From contig JBOGUF010000149.1 of assembly GCA_050696075.1 (NCBI GenBank), forward strand, positions 24,965 to 88,964: a DNA stretch of 64,000 nt. The letters run 5' to 3'. A model generated the notes under the pieces. That model was not told the DNA's origin and did not search any database. It saw only the letters and a program-made list of their open reading frames with translations. Numbering within the stretch: position 1 is the first letter of the stretch; each line of letters starts with the position of its first letter. The position numbers and the translations under genes are program-made. Source of the DNA: JBOGUF01 sp050696075 (GTDB lineage Bacteria; Chloroflexota; Chloroflexia; Thermomicrobiales; UBA6265). Shown here in pieces: positions 32,919 to 40,815 of this stretch.

Positions 32919-34091
32919 ATGTGTGAGACGGCTTCGAATCCGGCTGATGCCGGCGCCGTAGCGAAGATCCTCTCGTCGAAAGGTGCGGCGGCCTCTCGTT
33001 TCAGCGATTCAGAACGGGGCGCGATTGCGGCGCACCATCGGGCGCTCGCCGACAGGCGATGGACCGAGAGCCTGCATGCACGCAGCGAGGCCCTACATCA
33101 TCATGCGCTGCTGCACGCCGTCCAGGACCAGGAAGTCGGGTCACTTCGCAACGCCGTAACGTGGGGGCCTGTGTCATCACAGATCGTTGAGCAAGCGAGA
33201 CCGCGGAACGCCAGAACCTCCGGCATTGGGCAATCGCCGATTGGATGCGACGCACATCGCACCTCTCCCCCTTATGCACTTGGCGACCCGCTGCAGGAAG
33301 ACGTGGGGGTCGGTGCAACGGTGTTGGTGTCGGACGATCCCGTGGCCCCGGTGTTTGCGGGAGTGGTGCCGGATCTCAACAACCTGAAGACGTTCTCTCA
33401 GCTCGCATTGCCCAACGACGGCAAGCTCTCCTTGGGCGTCGGTCTCGGGAAAGTCCGCGTTGGTGCGAACGTCTACACGCTGCATCCACCCGCTATGGAG
33501 TTCCCACAGACCTTCCCAATACGAGGCGGGCTATTGGAGGTGACTAACGCCAAAGCTAGCCTGGGCTACCACCTCGCTGTCCTGCCTGGTGCTCCGCTCC
33601 AGGTCGAGAAGCTGCTGAAGGTGGCAGTGGACATCATCGTCGGTGAGCAATCTCGACCATTTTACCTCGTCAATCCACCGGCGATGGGTCCGCCGATTCT
33701 GCAAGCGTTCGGCGTTGCCCATCTCGTTGTCTCCAGCTCGGACGGGGGAGTAGCCGAAGACGACGTGGTCTTCCTTGAGCACAGGGAGGGAGCCTTCCAG
33801 ATTTTCGGTACGCCGACCGTCATGCGCGAATTCAGCATCGCTCAGACGCTCACCCTGCTGCCGGGGACACGCTGGGTATACGTGGGGATCGAGGTGCGTC
33901 TAGAAGTACACCGGTGGTTTATTCTGCCGCCACCCCCAGATGTCGAAGACAGAGAGGGCTTCGTCATGATTGACCTGCGATCGCCCGCGCACAATACGCA
34001 GCCCATCCACCATCTCCTCGCACCTGGTGGCTCTGTGAACGTGCCACATATTGGCATGACGATCTGCCGTCCCGATGAGGTCTTCGCGTAG
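32919..34091 (+). CDS. Hypothetical protein
   Basis: A 390-residue protein not recognised. ATG 32919 has GAGGAGG nine bases upstream. There is no signal peptide or membrane helix. The first ~115 residues are polar and helical. The rest is beta-rich (LSLGVGLGKVRVGANVYTL, FGVAHLVVSSSDGGVAEDDV, TLLPGTRWVYVGIEVRLEV). It ends 84 bases before an asd 3'-end copy. Lower GC than neighbours in places, possibly acquired DNA. Confidence 0.6.
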   Translation: MCETASNPADAGAVAKILSSKGAAASRFSDSERGAIAAHHRALADRRWTESLHARSEALHHHALLHAVQDQEVGSLRNAVTWGPVSSQIVEQARPRNARTSGIGQSPIGCDAHRTSPPYALGDPLQEDVGVGATVLVSDDPVAPVFAGVVPDLNNLKTFSQLALPNDGKLSLGVGLGKVRVGANVYTLHPPAMEFPQTFPIRGGLLEVTNAKASLGYHLAVLPGAPLQVEKLLKVAVDIIVGEQSRPFYLVNPPAMGPPILQAFGVAHLVVSSSDGGVAEDDVVFLEHREGAFQIFGTPTVMREFSIAQTLTLLPGTRWVYVGIEVRLEVHRWFILPPPPDVEDREGFVMIDLRSPAHNTQPIHHLLAPGGSVNVPHIGMTICRPDEVFA

Positions 34092-34174
34092 CGCGGGGCA
34101 GGGTGCGGAGAGCAGCAGGCGCCGCTGCTCTCCGCTCGTCTTGCCGATCAGAAGGCGGCCCTCTCGCTCCCCAA

Positions 34175-34227
34175 ACCGGTAGCAGCCCTTCGACATGGTA
34201 TTGTGGCCGAGGAGGACGTACTCGATG
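34175..34227 (-). pseudogene. asd 3'-end copy E2, internally deleted
   Basis: Minus-strand EYVLLGHNTM, then the DNA of VEGLLPV: the asd C-terminus with about 45 bases removed between GHNT and VEG. Same orientation as asd. It marks the left edge of the Phd/PIN module. Confidence 0.75.
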
Positions 34228-34233
34228 TCGATC

Positions 34234-34247
34234 GTACAACATTGTAC
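34234..34247. promoter_or_regulatory. Palindromic operator before the Phd/PIN module
   Basis: GTACAA-CA-TTGTAC is a perfect palindrome about 55 bases before the antitoxin start. TACAAT at 34245-34250 overlaps it and could be a -10 box. This placement fits autorepression by the antitoxin. Confidence 0.55.
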
Positions 34248-34302
34248 AATCGGTGCATTGCTGAACGAACGTATTGTCGTGCCCATGGTAAGGACGAGAG
34301 CG

Positions 34303-34620
34303 ATGAGCGAACGAAGCCCTGTAACACAGACGATGAAGGCGTCCGACGCGCGGCAGCAGTTCAGCGACGTCATCAATCGTGTGTATCGCAACCAGTCGCG
34401 CATCCTGATTGAACGTAGCGGCATCCCAGTCGCGGCGATCGTTCCCGCCGATGACCTGGCACGCTTGGATCGGCTGGAGCGGGAGCGGGCCGAGCGCTTC
34501 GCCGGCCTGAGGCGGATCAGCGACGCCTTCGCCGACGTGCCGGTTGACGAACTGGAACGCGAGGTTGAGCGAGCCGTCGTGGCCCGCCGGGAGCGGGCGC
34601 AGGCCGCTGCTGAAGCGTGA
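34303..34620 (+). CDS. Phd/YefM-family antitoxin
   Basis: A 105-residue antitoxin: MKASDARQQFSDVINRVYRN then SRILIERSGIPVAAIVPADD is the Phd/YefM fold. A long charged C-terminal helix (VDELEREVERAVVARRERAQ) would neutralise the toxin. ATG 34303 is preferred (AAGGA nine bases upstream); another in-frame ATG lies six codons earlier. The gene overlaps the toxin by four bases and is preceded by a palindrome, its likely operator. Confidence 0.88.
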   Translation: MSERSPVTQTMKASDARQQFSDVINRVYRNQSRILIERSGIPVAAIVPADDLARLDRLERERAERFAGLRRISDAFADVPVDELEREVERAVVARRERAQAAAEA

Positions 34621-35057
34621 TTCGCGCGGTCCTCGACATCAACGTCCTCCTCTCCGGCATCGTCGGCGTGGAGCGGGGGAGGAGTACCCCGGGTGGGCTC
34701 ATGCGCGCCTGGCGGGCGCAACGCTTCGAACTCGTCACCTCGGAGCACATCCGAAGCAGTGTCCAGCGCAACCTGACCGAGGATCCATACTTTTCCCGGC
34801 GCCTCCCACCCGAGGAGGTAGCGGCCAATATTGTCTCCTTGGCCGTCGACGTGACACACGCCATCATTTCCGTCCAGGTGGTTGGGGTTGCAACCCACTC
34901 GGAAGACGACTTGGTGCTCTCCGCCGCCGCTAGCGCCGGCATCGACTACCTCGTGACCGGCGATCACGGGCTACAAGGCGTCGGATCCTACCAAGGGGTG
35001 AAGATCGTCAACCCTCGCGCGTTCCTGGATGTCCTGACAGCGGAAGTAGCGCCATAA
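34617..35057 (+). CDS. PIN-family toxin
   Basis: A 146-residue putative ribonuclease toxin. It has RAVLDINVLLSGIVG (Asp), acidic residues in VATHSEDDLVLSAAASAGID, and YLVTGDHGLQGVGSYQGVKI (last Asp), followed by the usual NPRAFLDVL ending of the COG1569 PIN toxin group. GTG start overlapping the antitoxin stop. The module is bracketed by asd 3'-end copies E2 and E3. Confidence 0.88.
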   Translation: MIRAVLDINVLLSGIVGVERGRSTPGGLMRAWRAQRFELVTSEHIRSSVQRNLTEDPYFSRRLPPEEVAANIVSLAVDVTHAIISVQVVGVATHSEDDLVLSAAASAGIDYLVTGDHGLQGVGSYQGVKIVNPRAFLDVLTAEVAP

Positions 35058-35200
35058 GCCGCTCCGCCCCACGCCGCGAGTCAGCCGACGATCGGGTTGC
35101 GGCCAGGTACCGTAATGACGCCGGTAAAACGTCGTCTTAGCTCGGAACAAGCCACAAGTCCTTTGATTTGACCAGGGCAGGCACGGGAACTTGATGGTCC

Positions 35201-35261
35201 TTACACCGGCAAGAGCCCTTCGACCTTGAAGCGTTCGGCGTTGAGGATCGACGCCCCGCGA
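35201..35261 (-). pseudogene. asd 3'-end copy E3
   Basis: Minus-strand VRGASILNAERFKVEGLLPV followed by TAA, against IRGAAGASILNAELFRVEGL in the real gene. No gene body. Same orientation as asd. It separates the Phd/PIN module from the HEPN-like pair. Confidence 0.85.
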
Positions 35262-35322
35262 ACTGGGATGGATTTGGACGCCTTCGTGCTAATCTATCCA
35301 TTGGCACCAGTTGGAGGAGCGC

Positions 35323-35655
35323 ATGAGGGCAACAGCGGCATACAGTGCAACGGACTATCTGTTTCGCGACGAGGGAGCGGTCCGCGCCTATCTGGACGAG
35401 CATCCGGAGGTCATTCCGGCACTGGTCGAAGCCAGCCGACTGTTGCCGCACTCCTTTGGTATGAACGCTGCCATCGTGCTCGACGTATTGACCGATCCGG
35501 AGGAACCAGACGCTACGAACCTTTTTGCGCTCATACGGACCTCATTGGAGCCCAACGAGGCGCTCCCGTTGCTCGACGACTTCAACGAGCGTTGGTGGCG
35601 CCCCGTCTCCGCGACCTTCGACGCCGATGTCCATTTCGGCCTCGACTATGTCTGA
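35323..35655 (+). CDS. Hypothetical protein, first gene of a HEPN-like pair
   Basis: A 110-residue acidic soluble protein. ATG 35323 has GGAGGAGCGC just upstream. Visible stretches are YSATDYLFRDEGAVRAYLDE, VIPALVEASRLLPHSFGM and LDVLTDPEEPDATNLFALI. No family recognised. Its end overlaps the HEPN-like gene by eight bases (ATGTCTGA), the coupling usual for antitoxin-toxin pairs. Lying between asd copies like known TA modules, it could be an antitoxin; this is inference only. Confidence 0.6.
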   Translation: MRATAAYSATDYLFRDEGAVRAYLDEHPEVIPALVEASRLLPHSFGMNAAIVLDVLTDPEEPDATNLFALIRTSLEPNEALPLLDDFNERWWRPVSATFDADVHFGLDYV

Positions 35656-36031
35656 GCCGTTCGAATGGCGGCATCTCCTTGACCTTGCTCTGGAACTCGC
35701 ACAGCACGCAGATGACGAGACTCGACTGCGAACGGCGGTCAGTCGCGCCTATGACGCCGCTTATTGCAGCGCGGCAGAATATGTGCTGGCGAATACGCCG
35801 AACCTGAAACGCACAGACCTCACACATGACGCTGTTTGGCATGTGTTCCGGACTCCAAGCAACCGCGATCGCTGGACGATCTTCGACGACGGGATGAATC
35901 TCAAGCATCACCGTATCGACGCGGACTATTGGCGACCGATGCAGGCCCGTCGACCGGCATCGATTATGCGCGACGCGCTTTATCGATCCGCGCGGATCTT
36001 GAGATTGCTCGAAAGGCTGGAACCTGAGTCA

Positions 36032-36043
<12 letters not shown>
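35648..36043 (+). CDS. HEPN-like (UPF0332-type) protein, putative toxin
   Basis: A 131-residue helical protein. RTAVSRAYDAAYCSAAEYVL resembles the S-R-A-Y-Y-A-x-F helix of HEPN/UPF0332 proteins. LTHDAVWHVF and LKHHRIDADYW match the later SHK and R-x-x-A-D-Y signatures. HEPN domains are often RNases in TA and defence systems; the catalytic R-x4-6-H is not certain here. Its stop overlaps the asd stop region tail-to-tail by 12 bases. A truncated copy lies at 27292. Confidence 0.6.
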
Positions 36044-37093
<1,050 letters not shown>

Positions 37094-37116
37094 TGATTGC
37101 TCCTTTCGGTCGCAAC

Positions 37117-37568
37117 GGGTCAGGGGTCGGGAGTCAGGAGTCAGGGACGACGTTCGAGCTTACGCTCAAGAGCGTTTCTTAGAGAAGCGAGTTGTTTGCC
37201 TAAGGGCACGACGATTTCCTTCACTTCCTCGAATTGTGCGGCCTTCAGATACCCAAATCGGACCGCTAATTCACATTGCGTTTCAACCTCCGCCAATGAA
37301 CTACGAGCAATAGAGATGGCTTGCAAATACTCCTTCGTCGATTCCCTGGTGTGTCCCTCCGCGACGTTGGATGGAATTGAAACGGCAGCTCGGCGCAGTT
37401 GATTTGCCAGACCATACAGTTCGTGACGAGGAAATGCTTCGGTTTGCTTGTGGATCATTTCCGCGAGGTCCATCCCTAGTTTCCACACCCGAAGATCCCG
37501 AAAGCTCTCAATCACCTTCGCTCCTCTCGTCGCCTTTGCCCCTGACTCCTGACTCCTGACCCCTGTCA
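37117..37568. mobile_element. Four-helix-bundle gene framed by inverted heptamer arrays (putative element)
   Basis: Left arm 37117-37144: GGGTCAG, GGGTCGG, GAGTCAG, GAGTCAG. Right arm 37541-37568, opposite sense: CCTGACT, CCTGACT, CCTGACC, CCTGTCA. Between them is one gene with its own ribosome-binding site. The right arm contains the lysC stop codon and the left arm contains the stop of the inner gene. The unit sits in the lysC-asd junction. That it is mobile is inferred. Confidence 0.6.
37141..37515 (-). CDS. Four-helix-bundle protein (23S rRNA-IVS/bAvd-like, TIGR02436 type)
   Basis: A 124-residue helical protein. The family signature is clear: FRDLRVWKLGMDLAEMIHKQ, PRHELYGLANQLRRAAVSIP then SNVAEGHTRES, EYLQAISIARSSLAEVETQC. 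Relatives are encoded in 23S rRNA intervening sequences and resemble the Avd accessory protein of diversity-generating retroelements; the function of free-standing members is unknown. GTG 37515 has AGGAG five bases upstream. The stop codon falls in the flanking heptamer array. No reverse transcriptase is nearby. Confidence 0.9.
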   Translation of the reverse strand: MIESFRDLRVWKLGMDLAEMIHKQTEAFPRHELYGLANQLRRAAVSIPSNVAEGHTRESTKEYLQAISIARSSLAEVETQCELAVRFGYLKAAQFEEVKEIVVPLGKQLASLRNALERKLERRP

Positions 37569-39017
37569 CCCAACTCGTAATGATTCGGCCAGCATGTCGG
37601 AGCGGCGGGGGCGGCGGCCACGGGCGCTGGCGGTTTGGGGGCGGATGAAGGCGGTGTGGATCGCTACGACGGCGCGGTCGGCGGCGCGGGCCGGGACGGC
37701 GGCGACGAGGGCCGCGTTCGACATCTGCTGACTCGCGGCCAGGACGGGAACGCCGGCGCGGTGGAGGACGCCGAGCATGCGGGCCAGGGCAGCGGGTTTT
37801 TCGGCCGCGCCCTGGCCGATCGCGGCGACGACGGCGACCTCCTCGGTGCAACCGACTTCGGCCTCGAAGTCGCGGGCGCCAAGGACTTCCTCGATCCGGC
37901 ACTGGGTGCGGCCACAGCCGCCGCCGGTGGCGGCGTCGACCAGGTAGGTCATGCGGCGGCGGGAGGAGGCTTGGGCGGCGAGCACGACTTCGATCCGGTC
38001 TTCGTGCAGCGCGCCGAAGACGGCCGAGGCGGCGCCGGAGAGGTCTTCCAGCTCCGGGACGTCGACGGTCAGAAGCAGCAGACCGTGCATAGCGGTGACC
38101 GCCTTGACTTGGTCGCCGGCCGCCTCGCGAGTGACGAGCGTGCCCGGCTCGGTGGGGGCGACGGTGGAAAGGATGCGGACCGGAATGCCGCGGGCGACGG
38201 CGGGACGGATGGTGCGGGGGTGGAGGACCTTGGCGCCGAAGTGGGCCAGCTCTTGGGCCTCGTCGAAGCTGACGCTCGGCACGACGCGGGCGTCGGGCAC
38301 CTTGCGGGGGTCGGCGGAGAGGACGCCGGGCACGTCGGTCCAGATATGGATCTCGTCGGCGTCGAGGGCCGCGCCGAGCAGCGTTGCGCTGTAGTCGGAA
38401 CCTCCGCGGCCGAGGGTGGTCGTCGTCCCGTCCGGGGCGAAGCCGATGAAGCCGGTCATGACGACGGTGAGCCCCTGGTCGAGGAGGGGGCGGACGACGG
38501 CGTTCGCCTGCTCGCGGGTGCGGACACGGTCGGGGCGAGCCGCGCCGAAGCGGTCGTCAGTGGCGATGACGCGGTCGGCGAAGAGGTGGACGGCCGGCGT
38601 GCCGCGCGATCTGAGCGTGGCGGCCATGAGGACGCTGAGTGCCTTTTCACCGGTGGCGCCGATGCGGTCCGAGTCGCGGTGGGAAAGGTCGCCGGCTTCG
38701 GCGACGTCGTTGAGGGCGTCGTCAAGCGTGGCGTGGAGTTGGTCGAGCTCGACGAGGGCGGCGAGGCGCTCCGCTTCGTCCTCGATGCCGTCTGCAATGC
38801 CGAGGTGCTTTTCGCGGATAGTGGCGGCGATGGCAGCGGCCTGGTCGCGCTCGCCGGTCGCGGCGGCGCGGGCAGCGTCGAGAAGCAGGTTAGTGACGCC
38901 GCTGGCGGCGGAGACAACCGCGGCGCGGGGTTGGGGTTGGGCCTCGGTAATCGCGGCGGCATCCCGGACGCGGTCGCGATTGCCGACCGAGGTGCCGCCG
39001 AATTTGAGGACGATCAT
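37566..39017 (-). CDS. lysC: Aspartate kinase
   Basis: A 483-residue enzyme phosphorylating aspartate, the first step to Lys, Thr, Met and Ile. The N-terminal kinase motif is VLKFGGTSVGNRDRVRDAAA; TTTTLGRGGSDYSATLLGAA binds substrate. Two ACT domains follow (~300-450; VKAVTAMHGLLLLTVDVPEL, VAVVAAIGQGAAEKPAALAR) for feedback control. Length and layout match ThrA-type/class III kinases. A Thr/Ile-rich leader peptide and an attenuator hairpin lie upstream, so expression probably responds to charged tRNA-Thr and/or tRNA-Ile. Its TGA lies in the heptamer array that separates it from asd. Confidence 0.95.
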   Translation of the reverse strand: MIVLKFGGTSVGNRDRVRDAAAITEAQPQPRAAVVSAASGVTNLLLDAARAAATGERDQAAAIAATIREKHLGIADGIEDEAERLAALVELDQLHATLDDALNDVAEAGDLSHRDSDRIGATGEKALSVLMAATLRSRGTPAVHLFADRVIATDDRFGAARPDRVRTREQANAVVRPLLDQGLTVVMTGFIGFAPDGTTTTLGRGGSDYSATLLGAALDADEIHIWTDVPGVLSADPRKVPDARVVPSVSFDEAQELAHFGAKVLHPRTIRPAVARGIPVRILSTVAPTEPGTLVTREAAGDQVKAVTAMHGLLLLTVDVPELEDLSGAASAVFGALHEDRIEVVLAAQASSRRRMTYLVDAATGGGCGRTQCRIEEVLGARDFEAEVGCTEEVAVVAAIGQGAAEKPAALARMLGVLHRAGVPVLAASQQMSNAALVAAVPARAADRAVVAIHTAFIRPQTASARGRRPRRSDMLAESLRVG

Positions 39018-39027
39018 GACGTAGCTC

Positions 39028-39134
39028 CTAGCCGCTAGCTGCTGGCCTCTAGCTTCTTGCGTGCCATCTCCACGTCGCTGTGGACACCCGCTAACTCAAG
39101 GCTAGGAGCTAACGGCTAATGGCTAGTTGCTGAC
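39028..39134. repeat. Inverted heptamer arrays upstream of lysC
   Basis: Left arm 39028-39062 has five units (CTAGCCG, CTAGCTG, CTGGCCT, CTAGCTT, CTTGCGT). Right arm 39100-39134 has five in the opposite sense (GGCTAGG, AGCTAAC, GGCTAAT, GGCTAGT, TGCTGAC). Loop of 37 bases. It lies in the lysC leader between the attenuator hairpin and the start codon. Confidence 0.8.
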
Positions 39135-39143
39135 AAAACAAGA

Positions 39144-39165
39144 GCGGGAGCGTTGCCGCTCCCGC
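39144..39165 (-). terminator. Attenuator-type intrinsic terminator in the lysC leader
   Basis: On the minus strand GCGGGAGCG and CGCTCCCGC form a perfect 9-bp stem with loop GCAA, followed by TCTTGTTTTGT. It stands about 37 bases after the leader-peptide stop and ahead of lysC, the position of a transcription attenuator. Confidence 0.75.
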
Positions 39166-39201
39166 CTGCCGGTTCGTTTGGATGTTCGCCGGGCCTTCGC
39201 C

Positions 39202-39318
39202 CTACTCGCTACGCACCCTCCGACCGACAGGCATGGGCTTGGTAATCATGATGCCGGTGATGGCAATCATGGTCTCAGTAGTGGTGCCGGTCGTGATAGC
39301 GCGCACAATCTCACTCAT
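39202..39318 (-). CDS. Leader peptide of the lysC attenuator (Thr/Ile-rich)
   Basis: A 38-codon frame on the minus strand from ATG 39318 to TAG 39202. The centre reads AITTGTTTETMIAITGIMIT: eight Thr, six Ile and five Met codons in the peptide, like the E. coli ThrL leader in kind. Ribosome stalling at these codons would change folding of the downstream hairpin at 39144-39165 and allow lysC transcription. A promoter ends six bases before the ATG, so the message may be leaderless, which explains the lack of a ribosome-binding site. Confidence 0.75.
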   Translation of the reverse strand: MSEIVRAITTGTTTETMIAITGIMITKPMPVGRRVRSE

Positions 39319-39324
39319 GGCAGC

Positions 39325-39353
39325 ACTATAAACGGTGAAGCGTTGGAACGCAA
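39325..39353 (-). promoter_or_regulatory. Sigma-70 promoter for the lysC leader
   Basis: TTGCGT (39353-39348), a 17-base spacer and TATAGT (39330-39325). Transcription would begin about at the ATG (39318) of the Thr/Ile-rich leader peptide. Confidence 0.65.
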
Positions 39354-39465
39354 GAGGTTACGGCCCCCGGCCGGTCGATTGCTTGGCGATGCATTTTCGG
39401 CATGGAATGTGCTGCTAGCGTCGGGGTATCTGGAACCATGGACCGATAACAAGGGAGGGAAGGTG

Positions 39466-40683
39466 ATGGTCGCTGTCTGCTCGCGCGCGCGAGATCGGTT
39501 GGCCGCGATACTGGGCGCCGTCGTCGTGCTCGCCGTGGTGGTCGCGTCGTCGGGCGTCGCCGTGGCGGGTGCGCAGACCGCGTCGCCGCCGGCTGGGGCG
39601 ACGCCGGCCGGTGCGCCGGGCATCGTGAAGGAGCCGTACGGAACCGTGGATGGCGAGGCAGTCGATCGGTACACCTTGACCAACGCCGCCGGCATGGAGG
39701 TCGTGATTTTGACCTACGGCGGCATCATGCAATCGATTACCGTGCCCGACCGCGACGGGACTTTGGCGAATGTCGCGCTCGGGTTCGACAACCTGGACGA
39801 CTACGTCAACCGTAACCCGTACTTCGGCTGCATCACCGGCCGCTACGCGAACCGGATCGCCAATGGATCCTTTACCCTCGAGGGCGAGACGTACCAATTG
39901 GCGATCAACAACGACCCGAACACGCTCCATGGCGGCGAGAAGGGGTTTGACAAGTACGTTTGGGCGGCGGAAGAGGTGAGCGGCGCGGACGGCATGGGCA
40001 TCCGGCTCAGCCGCGTCAGCCCGGACGGCGAGGAGGGCTACCCCGGCACGCTGACGGTCGAGGTGACGTACACCCTGACGGAGAACAACGAACTGCGGAT
40101 CGACTATCGCGCCACGACCGACGCCGCGACGGTGGTCAACCTGACCAACCACTCGTACTTCAACCTGGCCGGGGAGGGCGCGGGGAGCATCTTCGACCAC
40201 GAACTGCAGATCTTCGCGGCCAACTACACGCCGGTCGACGGGACGTTAATTCCGACCGGGGCGATCGCCCCGGTCGCGGGGACGCCGTTCGACTTCACGC
40301 GGTCGACGGCGATCGGCGCCCGTATCCGCGACGGGAGCAACGAGCAGATCGTGATCGGACGGGGATACGACCATAACTTCGTGCTCGACCGCGCCAGCTC
40401 AGACGATGTCTCGCTGATCGCGGCGGCGCGGGTACATGACCCGGCGAGTGGGCGGGTGATGGAGGTTTCGACAACCGAGCCGGGCATCCAGTTCTACACC
40501 GGCAACTTCCTCGACGCGACGCTGGTCGGCCCGAACGGCGCGATCTACCGCCAGGGCGACGGCTTCGCCCTTGAAACGCAGCACTACCCGGACTCCCCGA
40601 ACCAACCGGATTTCCCCTCGACCGTGCTGCAGCCGGGCGAGGAGTACACCTCGACGACGGTGTACGCGTTTTCGACGGAGTAG
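39466..40683 (+). CDS. Secreted aldose 1-epimerase (galactose mutarotase)
   Basis: A 405-residue exported enzyme that interconverts alpha and beta sugar anomers. A signal peptide (AAILGAVVVLAVVVASSGVA) is followed by a Thr/Pro/Ala linker. Catalytic features: CITGRYANRIANGSFTLEGE, NNDPNTLHGGEKGFDKYVW (first His), VVNLTNHSYFNLAGEG (second His), GYDHNFVLD and a late Glu in VMEVSTTEPGIQFYTGN. Most GalM proteins are cytoplasmic; the signal peptide puts this one outside. ATG 39466 has GGAGG about nine bases upstream; the frame is open earlier but overlaps the lysC leader on the other strand. Confidence 0.92.
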   Translation: MVAVCSRARDRLAAILGAVVVLAVVVASSGVAVAGAQTASPPAGATPAGAPGIVKEPYGTVDGEAVDRYTLTNAAGMEVVILTYGGIMQSITVPDRDGTLANVALGFDNLDDYVNRNPYFGCITGRYANRIANGSFTLEGETYQLAINNDPNTLHGGEKGFDKYVWAAEEVSGADGMGIRLSRVSPDGEEGYPGTLTVEVTYTLTENNELRIDYRATTDAATVVNLTNHSYFNLAGEGAGSIFDHELQIFAANYTPVDGTLIPTGAIAPVAGTPFDFTRSTAIGARIRDGSNEQIVIGRGYDHNFVLDRASSDDVSLIAAARVHDPASGRVMEVSTTEPGIQFYTGNFLDATLVGPNGAIYRQGDGFALETQHYPDSPNQPDFPSTVLQPGEEYTSTTVYAFSTE

Positions 40684-40692
40684 GGCGGCAAG

Positions 40693-40734
40693 AGCGGGAG
40701 GCGGAAGGCGGAAGGCGGAAGGCGGGAGACGGCC
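40693..40734. repeat. Heptamer array (6 units) after the epimerase gene
   Basis: AGCGGGA, GGCGGAA three times, GGCGGGA and GACGGCC, starting nine bases after the epimerase stop. The unit GGCGGAA is the same as in the array inside the LuxR gene at 6993. A separate hairpin (CGCCGGGTT-GAA-AACCCGGCG, 40762-40782) follows. Confidence 0.8.
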
Positions 40735-40815
40735 AGGCGGGGTCATTCCGGCGTTGCGTGACGCCGGGTTGAAAACCCGGCGATCAGATCAAGTACGCCG
40801 TGCTGGAGCGCAGCG

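Noticed and set aside
33900..34967. Minus-strand frame running through asd copy E2
   Set aside because: Opposite the Phd/PIN genes; only the short asd-like segment is meaningful.
37635..39038. Long plus-strand frame opposite lysC
   Set aside because: Mirror frame of lysC with Gly/Asp-biased composition and no recognisable domain.
39028..39353. Lysine riboswitch upstream of lysC
   Set aside because: No conserved L-box elements were seen; the Thr/Ile-rich leader frame plus terminator explains the region better.
39127..39465. N-terminal extension of the epimerase gene
   Set aside because: Overlaps the lysC leader and promoter on the other strand; the good ribosome-binding site and signal peptide begin at 39466.
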